From Clostridia bacterium (GTDB lineage: Bacteria; Bacillota; Clostridia; Oscillospirales; CAG-272), in NCBI GenBank assembly GCA_017408535.1, contig JAFQUL010000097.1, positions 1 to 20,502 on the forward strand: a stretch of DNA of 20,502 bases. The letters are read 5' to 3'. Below are positions 14,019 through 20,502 of the stretch, piece by piece. The translations under genes and the position numbers were made by a program. The notes beneath the pieces were generated by a model. It was given only the letters and a program-made list of their open reading frames with translations, was not told where the DNA came from and searched no databases. Numbering within the stretch: the first letter of the stretch is position 1; each line of letters starts with the position of its first letter.

Positions 14019-15007
14019 TGATAATACAGTTCATTTGCCGTGCTATTCTTCTCGGTGTCCCGCTTCTTTACGGTTCTGTTGGTGAAATAGTTACAGAAAA
14101 ATCCGGTCATCTTAACCTCGGTATCCCCGGTATTATGTACGTTGGTGCTATCAGCGGTATAATCGGTTCCTTCTTCTATGAGCAGGCTTGCGGTAACGAT
14201 ATAGCGAAGATGAATGCTTTTCTTGCAGTGCTTATCCCCTTTCTGTGTGCTATAGTTGGTTCTGTCATTATCGGCCTGATTTACAGCTTCTTAACTGTTA
14301 CCCTGAGAGCTAACCAGAACGTAACCGGTCTTGCTCTTACCACATTCGGTATAGGCCTTGGTAACTTCTTCGGCGGCTCTCTTACCAAGATCGGCGGCGG
14401 TAGCGAGACCTTTATTGCTCTCACCAGAACCAGCGGATTTTTCTCGGCCAAGATACCCTTTGCAGACAAGCTTGGTTGGTTTGGTGATATCTTCCTTTCT
14501 CACGATTTCCTTACTTATCTGGCTATTATAATTGCCGTAATAGTTTCCCTCGTGCTCAACCGTACCCGCGTGGGACTTAATCTCCGTGCAGTCGGTGAGA
14601 GTCCCGCAACTGCCGACGCAGCGGGAATCAATGTTACCAGATACAAGTATTTTGCTACCTGTATCGGCAGTGCAATAGCAGGTCTCGGCGGTCTTCAGTA
14701 CGTTATGGCATATGCAAACGGTGTATGGACCAATAACGCATTCGGTGACCGTGGATGGATGGCGATCGCACTCGTTATCTTTGCTCTTTGGAAACCCTCT
14801 GTTGCTATCGTCGGTTCCTTCCTGTTCGGTGCACTATGTAACGCCAACAACTATATCCAAGGTCTCGGTACTGCAACTCAGGAGCTTTTCAAGATGCTTC
14901 CTTACGTAGTAACAATTATTGTTCTTGTTGTTATCAGTATGCGTAAGCGCCGTGAGTTCCAGCCTCCGGCACACCTTGGACTCCCTTACTTCCGTGAGGA
15001 GCGATAA
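14018..15007 (+). CDS. BMP-type ABC importer permease 2
   Basis: A 329-residue membrane protein, the second channel half. It has about eight to nine hydrophobic segments. The motif SGHLNLGIPGIMYVGA (29-44) is a variant of the N-I-G-x-E-G-M-M motif of this permease type, with Pro in place of the Glu. The coupling stretch is SPATADAAGINVTRYKYF. The tail is basic (SMRKRREFQPP). The ATG overlaps the stop of permease 1 by one base (TAATG), and AAAGGGGG precedes it, so the two are translated together. This completes a set of binding protein, double ATPase and two permeases. With xpt directly upstream, purine nucleosides or bases are the most likely cargo (inference). Confidence 0.9.
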   Translation: MIIQFICRAILLGVPLLYGSVGEIVTEKSGHLNLGIPGIMYVGAISGIIGSFFYEQACGNDIAKMNAFLAVLIPFLCAIVGSVIIGLIYSFLTVTLRANQNVTGLALTTFGIGLGNFFGGSLTKIGGGSETFIALTRTSGFFSAKIPFADKLGWFGDIFLSHDFLTYLAIIIAVIVSLVLNRTRVGLNLRAVGESPATADAAGINVTRYKYFATCIGSAIAGLGGLQYVMAYANGVWTNNAFGDRGWMAIALVIFALWKPSVAIVGSFLFGALCNANNYIQGLGTATQELFKMLPYVVTIIVLVVISMRKRREFQPPAHLGLPYFREER

Positions 15008-15030
15008 GATAATTATAGATCTATTTAAGA

Positions 15031-15067
15031 AAAAAGTCCCCGGTATCATTGATACCGGGGACTTTTT
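15031..15067. terminator. Bidirectional terminator between transporter operon and MgtC gene
   Basis: A near-perfect hairpin: AAAGTCCCCGGTATC (15033-15047), loop ATT, and its complement, with A-runs before and T-runs after on each strand. It lies 23 bases after permease 2 and 7 bases after the MgtC-family stop, so it can end both converging transcripts. Confidence 0.9.
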
Positions 15068-15074
15068 AATATGA

Positions 15075-15794
15075 TTAGCTTACGTGCTGTGCTTTTACAC
15101 CGTCAATCATTCTCAGTCTTGTGAGTGCATACTCGAATATCTCTGTCTGTTTGGGCATCATAACGAATATTCTTACCTCAAGAGTTGCGGGATGTCCGTC
15201 TCTTGCATCGATTACACCGATCTCGGTGGAGAGTATCTTTATCTTTAACTTATGAAGCTCAGCTGATGCCGCTTCAACAACCTGGTCAAGAGACTCGACT
15301 TCAAGTGCGATCATTCTGTTAACCACCTTGCGGAGGAGGATCCTCTTCATGACCTCAAGAACTATGTAGATGATGATCGTTGCAGCAACGGCACCGGAGT
15401 AGAAACCGCTACCGATTGCGAGACCGATACAGGATACAGTCCAAAGGCTGGCCGCAGTTGTAAGGCCCTGAACGCTGAAGCCCTCTTTGATTATAGTGCC
15501 TGCACCGAGGAAACCGATACCGCTGATGACCTGTGCGCCCATACGTGTGGGGTCAAAGGCTATTGCACCGTCGTAATACTCAAGCAGGGAGATAGAAGTG
15601 AGTATTACAAGAGCGGATCCTACGCATACCAGCATATGAGTACGAAGACCGGCAGGTCTGTTGGTGTGTTCACGCTCATTACCGATGATTCCGCCGAAAA
15701 GTGCGGCAAGAGTCAGGCGGAGAATATATTCACCTAATGTGAAATAGTCGATTGACTTAAAATAATCCAGTATTAAATTCCAAATCTGTTCCAT
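15075..15794 (-). CDS. MgtC/SapB family membrane protein
   Basis: A 239-residue protein. The N-terminal membrane domain (about 20-150) has four to five hydrophobic segments with family motifs GNEREHTNRPAGLRTHMLV (38-56), SGIGFLGAGTI (91-101) and LTTAASLWTVSCIGLA (111-126). A C-terminal ACT-like domain (about 160-239) follows, as in longer MgtC relatives. MgtC proteins are linked to growth at low magnesium, acid and ATP homeostasis in several bacteria; the exact role in Clostridia is unknown. The ATG is the only possible start, because a TAG lies in frame 12-14 bases upstream, yet the ribosome binding site is 22 bases away with a hairpin between. Single-gene transcript from its own promoter. 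Confidence 0.92.
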   Translation of the reverse strand: MEQIWNLILDYFKSIDYFTLGEYILRLTLAALFGGIIGNEREHTNRPAGLRTHMLVCVGSALVILTSISLLEYYDGAIAFDPTRMGAQVISGIGFLGAGTIIKEGFSVQGLTTAASLWTVSCIGLAIGSGFYSGAVAATIIIYIVLEVMKRILLRKVVNRMIALEVESLDQVVEAASAELHKLKIKILSTEIGVIDARDGHPATLEVRIFVMMPKQTEIFEYALTRLRMIDGVKAQHVS

Positions 15795-15824
15795 TGTTGA
15801 ATTCGGCTAAACCGAACCTCCTTT
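15795..15824 (-). promoter_or_regulatory. Distant ribosome binding site with intervening hairpin
   Basis: AAAGGAGG (15817-15824, read on the minus strand) is followed at once by a 5-base-pair hairpin, TTCGG-tttag-CCGAA (15802-15816), and then 7 bases before the ATG. Linear spacing is 22 bases, too long for normal initiation. With the hairpin folded, the effective spacing is 7 bases, close to ideal. Confidence 0.65.
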
Positions 15825-15865
15825 GTCAGTATAGTTGCTTTAATGCGATTTTTGAGTATTGCTGT

Positions 15866-15894
15866 ATTCTATCATAATTTTCAGATTAAGTCAA
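15866..15894 (-). promoter_or_regulatory. Promoter of the MgtC-family gene
   Basis: On the minus strand TTGACT (15889-15894), a 17-base spacer and TAGAAT (15866-15871). Transcription should start near 15859, giving a leader of about 65 bases. Confidence 0.75.
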
Positions 15895-16011
15895 TAGTAT
15901 AAAGTTTTTTTCTCAAAAAGGGAAAAAAACAATAAAGTTTACGAAAAGTATATAGAAAAACTTTCTTTTGTATGATAACATATTTTGAAAGGACATAGTA
16001 TTTGTCCCACA

Positions 16012-16034
16012 CCTTTCCGCTGTGCGGTGAAAGG
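16012..16034 (+). promoter_or_regulatory. Hairpin covering the dxs ribosome binding site
   Basis: CCTTTC (16012-16017) pairs with GAAAGG (16029-16034), and CGC with GCG inside it around a TGT loop. The AAAGGA ribosome binding site (16030-16035) is therefore largely hidden in the stem. I could not place the dxs promoter with confidence; a TATGAT lies at 15971-15976 without a good -35. Confidence 0.5.
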
Positions 16035-16041
16035 AAATATA

Positions 16042-17919
16042 ATGTCAGAATACAGTATTTTAGATAAAATAAACAATCCTGATGACGTAAAGAGGCTCTC
16101 AGATGAGGAGATAGCTGTTCTCGCAGGAGAAATAAGGAATTTTCTCGTTGAAAAGGTTTCTCTTCGCGGCGGACATCTTGCGTCGAATCTGGGTATAGTA
16201 GAGCTTACCCTGGCCTTGCTCCGTGTGTTTTCCCCACCAAAGGACAGGATCATATGGGACGTTGGCCATCAGTCATATGTATATAAGATGCTCACCGGCA
16301 GACGGGACAGATTTTCTGAGCTTCGTATTCCCGGCGGCCTTTCCGGATTTTCAAAACGCAGTGAGAGTGAATACGATCACTTCGGTGCAGGACACAGCAG
16401 TACCTCTCTCTCCGCCGCTCTCGGCTTTGCCAAGGCTGACAGACTTGCGGGCAGGGATAGCTATACCGTCGCTGTAGTAGGCGACGGAGCATATACCGGC
16501 GGTATGATACACGAGGCGCTGAACAACTGCGAAAAGGATCTCAGACTGATTATTATCCTCAATGAAAACGAGATGTCTATCTCGAAAAATATCGGATCAT
16601 TTGCAAATTATATCGCACGTGTTCGCACCTCAAAAAAGTATATAAAGGCAAAGAGAGGGACTACCAAGTTTATAAAGAAGATCCCTCTTATAGGTAATGC
16701 ACTTTTCAGCGGTATCAAAAACGTAAAGAAGCTCTTTAAGAATATGATGTACGGCAGTAACTATTTTGAGGAGCTTGGACTCTTTTATATAGGTCCTGCC
16801 GACGGCAATGACTTTGAGAGAGTTGAGTCAATGCTGAGAGGAGCTATTGACCAGGGTCAGAGTGTTGTTATACACCTTAAGACCGGTAAGGGTAAGGGAT
16901 ATAAGCCGGCAGAGGAGGATCCCGGAAAATTCCACTGTATTCGTCCCGCAGGAGCGGTATCCGGCGGAAAAAACTTTTCTTCTGTTTTCGGCGAGAAGCT
17001 CTGCAAACTTGCCGGGGATGATGAAAAAATATGTGCCGTTACCGCATCAATGGCAGAGGGTACCGGACTGGCTTTATTTGCAAAGGAATATCCTGAGCGT
17101 TTCTTTGACGTAGGTATCGCAGAGGAGCATGCACTTACATTTTGTGCGGGGCTTTCAGCCGCCGGATATAAGCCGTATATCGGCGTGTATTCATCTTTTC
17201 TTCAGAGAGGCTACGATAATCTCCTGCACGATATAGCTTTGCAGAAGCTTCCTGTAGTTATCGGGGTAGACAGAGCGGGGCTTAATTTTGCTGACGGAGC
17301 AACTCACCACGGTATTTTTGATGTTTCGTTTTTATCTTCTATCCCGGGAATAGAGATATTTGCACCGATTTCATTTGAGTCTCTCGGTGTGGCTATGGAA
17401 TATGCGTCTTCTTCAGATCACCCGGTTGCCATACGTTACCCAAATGATACTGACCGCGGTTTTTCCAATATGTTTACCGGCGACCGTGGGCGGGGGACTC
17501 TTCCTGCTGTATCCGATTACAGACGGGACGAAAAGTGCGAATTTGTGATAATAACCTACGGAAGTATCGTTTCAGAAGCTATAAAGGCTAAAGAAAAATT
17601 GAGTGAGTGCGGGATCTCCTGCGGTATCATTCTCCTTCAGCACTTACGCCCCTATGAAAAGGCGGCTGACGATATTCTGTCCCTGCTTCCTGAGTCTGTA
17701 AACAAGGCAGTATTTCTTGAAGAAGGAATAAAGAACGGCGGTGCCGCAATGATACTGTCAAGCATTATCGCGGAGCGTACAGATCATTCTGTAAAAACAA
17801 AGATTCTTGCTGTGGATGACGATTTTGTCTCTCCTCCGGAGATAACCGATTCACTCTACAGATATGCTGGAATATCCGCAGATGATATAATAAAAGAATT
17901 TCAATCCGAAAAGGCATAA
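16042..17919 (+). CDS. dxs: 1-deoxy-D-xylulose-5-phosphate synthase
   Basis: A 625-residue cytoplasmic enzyme that joins pyruvate and glyceraldehyde-3-phosphate using thiamine diphosphate, the first step of the MEP isoprenoid pathway and a source of thiamine and pyridoxal precursors. Family motifs in order: GHLASNLG (44-51), DVGHQSYVYKMLTG (73-86), FGAGHSSTSLSAALG (114-128), the diphosphate-binding VVGDGAYTGG (145-154) through EALNN, then DVGIAEEHALTF with catalytic Glu, YSSFLQRGYD and DRAGLNFADGATHHG. Length is normal (about 620-640). I chose the ATG at 16042, just after AAAGGA; the in-frame TTG at 15985 would add 19 unusual residues. trmL follows after 8 bases. Confidence 0.96.
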   Translation: MSEYSILDKINNPDDVKRLSDEEIAVLAGEIRNFLVEKVSLRGGHLASNLGIVELTLALLRVFSPPKDRIIWDVGHQSYVYKMLTGRRDRFSELRIPGGLSGFSKRSESEYDHFGAGHSSTSLSAALGFAKADRLAGRDSYTVAVVGDGAYTGGMIHEALNNCEKDLRLIIILNENEMSISKNIGSFANYIARVRTSKKYIKAKRGTTKFIKKIPLIGNALFSGIKNVKKLFKNMMYGSNYFEELGLFYIGPADGNDFERVESMLRGAIDQGQSVVIHLKTGKGKGYKPAEEDPGKFHCIRPAGAVSGGKNFSSVFGEKLCKLAGDDEKICAVTASMAEGTGLALFAKEYPERFFDVGIAEEHALTFCAGLSAAGYKPYIGVYSSFLQRGYDNLLHDIALQKLPVVIGVDRAGLNFADGATHHGIFDVSFLSSIPGIEIFAPISFESLGVAMEYASSSDHPVAIRYPNDTDRGFSNMFTGDRGRGTLPAVSDYRRDEKCEFVIITYGSIVSEAIKAKEKLSECGISCGIILLQHLRPYEKAADDILSLLPESVNKAVFLEEGIKNGGAAMILSSIIAERTDHSVKTKILAVDDDFVSPPEITDSLYRYAGISADDIIKEFQSEKA

Positions 17920-17927
17920 ATCAGATT

Positions 17928-18437
17928 ATGAAGATCAACATTGTTCTCCACGAGCCGGAAATCCCACAGAATACCGGAAATATTGCCCGTACCTGCGCAG
18001 CGACGGGGGCGTCTCTCCATCTTATAGAGCCTCTGGGCTTCAAAATAGATGACAGAAAGCTGAAGCGTGCGGGACTCGATTACTGGAACGAGCTTGATAT
18101 AACCTATTATAAGGACACAGCAGATTTCTTTGACCGTAATCCCGGTGCCCGGATATATTATTTTTCAACTAAAGCAAAGAATACCTACTCTGACGTATCT
18201 TATCCCGACGAGGTGTTCCTTATGTTCGGTAAGGAGACCAAAGGTCTGCCGGAAGAATTGCTTTTCGAAAATGAGGACAGATGCGTGCGTATGCCGATGC
18301 GTCAGAATCTCAGAAGTCTTAATTTGTCCAATACCGTGGCTATAGCGGTGTATGAGGTACTCAGACAGAAGAATTTCGAGGGGCTTGAGACAGAGGGTCA
18401 ATTGACAAGGTTCGTATGGGGAGAGGACCAGCTATGA
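17928..18437 (+). CDS. trmL: tRNA (cytidine/uridine-34)-2'-O-methyltransferase TrmL
   Basis: A 169-residue SPOUT-fold enzyme that methylates the ribose of the wobble base in certain leucine tRNAs. Motif 1 is PEIPQNTGNIARTCAATG (10-27), with the catalytic Arg in NIAR; motif 2 is LMFGKETKGLP; motif 3 is MRQNLRSLNLSNTVAIAVYE, with the conserved S-L-N-L-S. The usual length is about 155, so there is a short extra tail. The gene starts 8 bases after dxs with only a weak ribosome binding site, suggesting translational coupling. Its stop overlaps the next start as ATGA. Linking dxs with tRNA modification looks like a simple housekeeping operon. Confidence 0.95.
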   Translation: MKINIVLHEPEIPQNTGNIARTCAATGASLHLIEPLGFKIDDRKLKRAGLDYWNELDITYYKDTADFFDRNPGARIYYFSTKAKNTYSDVSYPDEVFLMFGKETKGLPEELLFENEDRCVRMPMRQNLRSLNLSNTVAIAVYEVLRQKNFEGLETEGQLTRFVWGEDQL

Positions 18438-19219
18438 GTAAAGTGAAAAAGGAAGAAGAAAAGTTTTCTCCGTCCGGAGTTTTTGAGGGCATGGTATCCC
18501 TTGATGGGGTCATACACTCCGTGGAAGCCGGTACAAGCGACAGACGGATAGATAAGGTGCTTTTCGACCGAGAGCGAAGCGAGAAAAAACAGCGGGAGCT
18601 TGCCTATATAAAAAGAAAACAGCAGTCTCTTGGCTTTGAGCTCGTTATAACTGACAAAGAAACTATAGACGGAATGTGTATCGGTAATTCCCACGGGGGA
18701 ATAGTTGCCCTCTGCGGAGAGAGAAGCTATCCGTCTCTGACAGAAGACCGTCTGTCCGGCGGCTATTACGTTATGCTTGACGGGATAGAGGACCCCTATA
18801 ACTTCGGTTATGCCGTCAGGTCTCTTTATGCCGCAGGCGTTGACGGACTGATCATTCCGCCCCGTAACTGGATGAGTGCCGCAGGAGTGGTGTGCCGTGC
18901 ATCTGCCGGTGCATCAGAGCTGATACCGATGTTTGTGTGCGAGCCGGAAGAGGCTGCCGCTACCGCAAAAAAATGCGGATACAGTGTTATCTGTGCCGAT
19001 ATAAAGGAGTCTGTATCGGTATATGAAGCAGAGATAAAAAAGCCTCTCTTGCTTATCGTCGGCGGCGAGAAACGCGGGATATCCCGTGCCGTCCTTGATC
19101 ATGCCGACAAAATAGTAAGACTTGACTACGGCAGAGAGTTTAAGGCCGCTCTGTCCGCCGCCTCTGCCGCATCCATCCTTGCCTTTGAGATCGCAAGACA
19201 GAACGGATTTAATAAATGA
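18434..19219 (+). CDS. TrmH/SpoU-family RNA 2'-O-methyltransferase, atypical motif 3
   Basis: A 261-residue SPOUT methyltransferase with an N-terminal substrate-binding-like domain (about 15-95) and a C-terminal catalytic knot. Motif 1 is DGIEDPYNFGYAVRS (116-130) with Asn123 and Arg129; motif 2 is VGGEKRGIS (209-217) with Glu212. Motif 3, normally S-L-N-V-S, reads AALSAASAAS (238-247), so the usual Ser and Asn are absent. The target may be rRNA or tRNA and cannot be assigned. I chose the ATG at 18434 because it overlaps the trmL stop (ATGA) and GAGAGG lies 7 bases before; the frame could extend 6 codons to 18416. A strong terminator follows within 2 bases. Confidence 0.85.
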   Translation: MSKVKKEEEKFSPSGVFEGMVSLDGVIHSVEAGTSDRRIDKVLFDRERSEKKQRELAYIKRKQQSLGFELVITDKETIDGMCIGNSHGGIVALCGERSYPSLTEDRLSGGYYVMLDGIEDPYNFGYAVRSLYAAGVDGLIIPPRNWMSAAGVVCRASAGASELIPMFVCEPEEAAATAKKCGYSVICADIKESVSVYEAEIKKPLLLIVGGEKRGISRAVLDHADKIVRLDYGREFKAALSAASAASILAFEIARQNGFNK

Positions 19220-19220
19220 T

Positions 19221-19258
19221 AAAAACCGCTGTGGCATATTTATGCCGCAGCGGTTTTT
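19221..19258 (+). terminator. Intrinsic terminator of the dxs-trmL-RNA methyltransferase operon
   Basis: AAAAACCGCTGTGGCATA (19221-19238), a TTT loop-centre, and its near-perfect complement ending in TTTTT. It lies directly after the stop codon at 19217-19219 and has A-runs before the stem, so it may work in both directions. Confidence 0.92.
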
Positions 19259-19414
19259 ATGCTCTTGACCCGGTATATTTTGTATTAAAAAAATTTATAG
19301 AAAAAATTGAATTATTATGTAACCTTTTAGAAGTTTTCCTGTATATATAGATGAGGAAAGCAAAACGGCGATAATTCGTGAATAAGTTATGTTATTATTA
19401 CAGGAGGTATTTTT

Positions 19415-20502
19415 GTGAAAAGAAAAATGTATTTTGTTCTTTGTATGCTGCTTCTATTGGCGCTGTGCAGCTGTGCAGGCAACGAAGATGTCACGCACAC
19501 AACCGAAGAAAAAAACGAGACTACAGAACCGATTGCCGATGAGACTACAGATCCTGTAAACGACGATACCACAGAGCCTGTAAACGATGTGACTACCGAG
19601 CTTACAGCCGATACAACGGCTCCTGCACCCGACGATGTTCCAAAAGAAAATCAGGGAGCGGAACTTACCTATACCTCCGGTGATTTTTCACTTCGGACAC
19701 TTGAAACAGGGGCTGTAGGTGTACGGAGCCTTCCCATTGACAGCGATAGAGCGATACTCCTGCTGTCCATGTCTGACAACCGTAACGAGGATGGACTGTA
19801 CAAAATAGCCGTGTATAATCACTTAACAAGCGAATATGAATTTTCAAAGGAAATCAGAAGTAGTATACCGTTAACTGTATTTTCCTATTATAGCGGTGAA
19901 TATTTGTTTTGCGGATATGTATATATGAATGGATACCCATATGAAGTTCCTCAGGTATTTGCTCTCGGAAATCGTGATGGGGAATGGTATCTCACAGTAA
20001 AGACAGTTGCCCCTGCTTTAAGGGTATCTGTTCCGATGTTTTCTCCTGACGGAAGCCTTTGTCTGTATTGGCGTGAAGTTCCGGTTAAGCCTGAACAGGG
20101 GATCTACGATACACAGATATTTCTGTGCGATTCATCTGGAAAAGAAAGAGAAATACTGGCTACAGAACCGTATATGCATGATAAACACTTTAGCCAAGCA
20201 TGGGGATATAAGGTAAGCTTATTTATTGATGATGATAATATTTTGGTAAGTATCGTTGGATATGAATGGGTGGTGGGGTACGGTATATACAATATAAGCA
20301 CCGACACCATCACCGATGTCCGAGCCGGTTCATCTGCTGCAATATACAAGGACGGTAAAATATACGGCTTAAAGGATTATGGAAGAAAATTATTTATGGC
20401 CACCGGTACAGAAGAGCCCGAGGAAATACAGTTAAGCGATGATGTTCGTGAATATATAACAACAACGCACGGCGGGCTGGGATATAACACTAACGGGGAG
20501 AA
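19415..20502 (+). CDS. Hypothetical secreted lipoprotein, 3' end cut by window edge
   Basis: Starts at GTG 19415, 7 bases after a perfect AGGAGG (19402-19407), and stays open for 362 codons to the window end. The signal peptide MKRKMYFVLCMLLLLALCSC has a lipobox L-C-S-C with Cys20 as probable lipid-attached residue. A Thr/Asp/Glu/Pro-rich tether with an 8-residue tandem repeat (residues about 34-65) follows. The rest (about 80 onward) is rich in aromatic and beta-type stretches (FSYYSGEYLFCGYVYM, MFSPDGSLCLYWR, GKIYGLKDYGRKLF), suggesting a beta-propeller-like outer-surface domain. I do not recognise a named family. It stands alone after the terminator at 19221-19258; no clear promoter was found in the 156-base gap. 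Confidence 0.85.
   Translation, partial: MKRKMYFVLCMLLLLALCSCAGNEDVTHTTEEKNETTEPIADETTDPVNDDTTEPVNDVTTELTADTTAPAPDDVPKENQGAELTYTSGDFSLRTLETGAVGVRSLPIDSDRAILLLSMSDNRNEDGLYKIAVYNHLTSEYEFSKEIRSSIPLTVFSYYSGEYLFCGYVYMNGYPYEVPQVFALGNRDGEWYLTVKTVAPALRVSVPMFSPDGSLCLYWREVPVKPEQGIYDTQIFLCDSSGKEREILATEPYMHDKHFSQAWGYKVSLFIDDDNILVSIVGYEWVVGYGIYNISTDTITDVRAGSSAAIYKDGKIYGLKDYGRKLFMATGTEEPEEIQLSDDVREYITTTHGGLGYNTNGE
19514..19609 (+). repeat. 24-base tandem repeat coding an 8-residue Thr/Pro unit
   Basis: Four in-frame 24-base units encode NETTEPIA, DETTDPVN, DDTTEPVN and DVTTELTA. The middle two (19538-19561 and 19562-19585) are most alike at DNA level, sharing ACAGAKCCTGTAAAC. They form a cell-wall-spanning tether in the lipoprotein. 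Confidence 0.75.

Noticed and set aside
19261..19414. c-di-GMP-like or other riboswitch before the lipoprotein gene
   Set aside because: A GAGGAAAGCAAAACGG stretch looked suggestive, but no paired helices or conserved core could be built.

Overview
The window looks like chromosomal DNA of an anaerobic, gut-type Clostridia member (Bacillota, possibly the Oscillospiraceae/Ruminococcaceae range). The grounds are strong GGAGG ribosome binding sites, Gram-positive-type lipoprotein signals, a Na+-pumping biotin decarboxylase locus, the MEP isoprenoid gene dxs, BMP-type nucleoside transport, and mid-GC coding DNA with AT-rich gaps. Genus cannot be decided from the sequence. I see no phage, IS, CRISPR, tRNA or rRNA.

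Layout. (1) 1-1565, minus strand: a YjbQ-family gene cut by the window edge, a single-domain SIS sugar-phosphate isomerase, its promoter with a perfect palindrome in the spacer, a possible 44-residue small ORF, and a strong terminator. (2) 1566-6737, minus strand: a five-gene biotin-dependent operon. In transcription order it encodes a divergent 12S/MmdA-like carboxyltransferase, an OadG/MmdD-like membrane subunit, a biotin carrier protein, the OadB-type Na+ pump, and an OadA/5S-type carboxyltransferase. (3) 6843-9154, plus strand: an amidohydrolase and a flavoprotein of unknown substrate, divergent from the operon. (4) 9236-15007, plus strand: xpt (xanthine phosphoribosyltransferase), then a complete BMP-family ABC importer (lipoprotein, double ATPase, two permeases). 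Together they suggest purine or purine-nucleoside uptake and salvage. (5) 15031-15894: MgtC/SapB-family membrane protein on the minus strand, sharing a two-way terminator with the transporter operon. (6) 16042-19258, plus strand: dxs, trmL and a second SPOUT RNA methyltransferase, closed by a terminator. (7) 19415-end: a lipoprotein with a Thr/Asp/Pro repeat linker, cut by the window edge.

The most unusual points are: two different carboxyltransferases sharing one biotin carrier and one Na+ pump, with the 12S-like one missing several usual glycine-rich signatures; a hairpin that fits exactly between a too-distant Shine-Dalgarno and the start codon of the MgtC gene; a symmetrical competing-hairpin arrangement in the xpt leader where a purine riboswitch would be expected but is absent; and a hairpin covering the dxs ribosome binding site. 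All functions are from reading translated motifs by eye; no database search was run.
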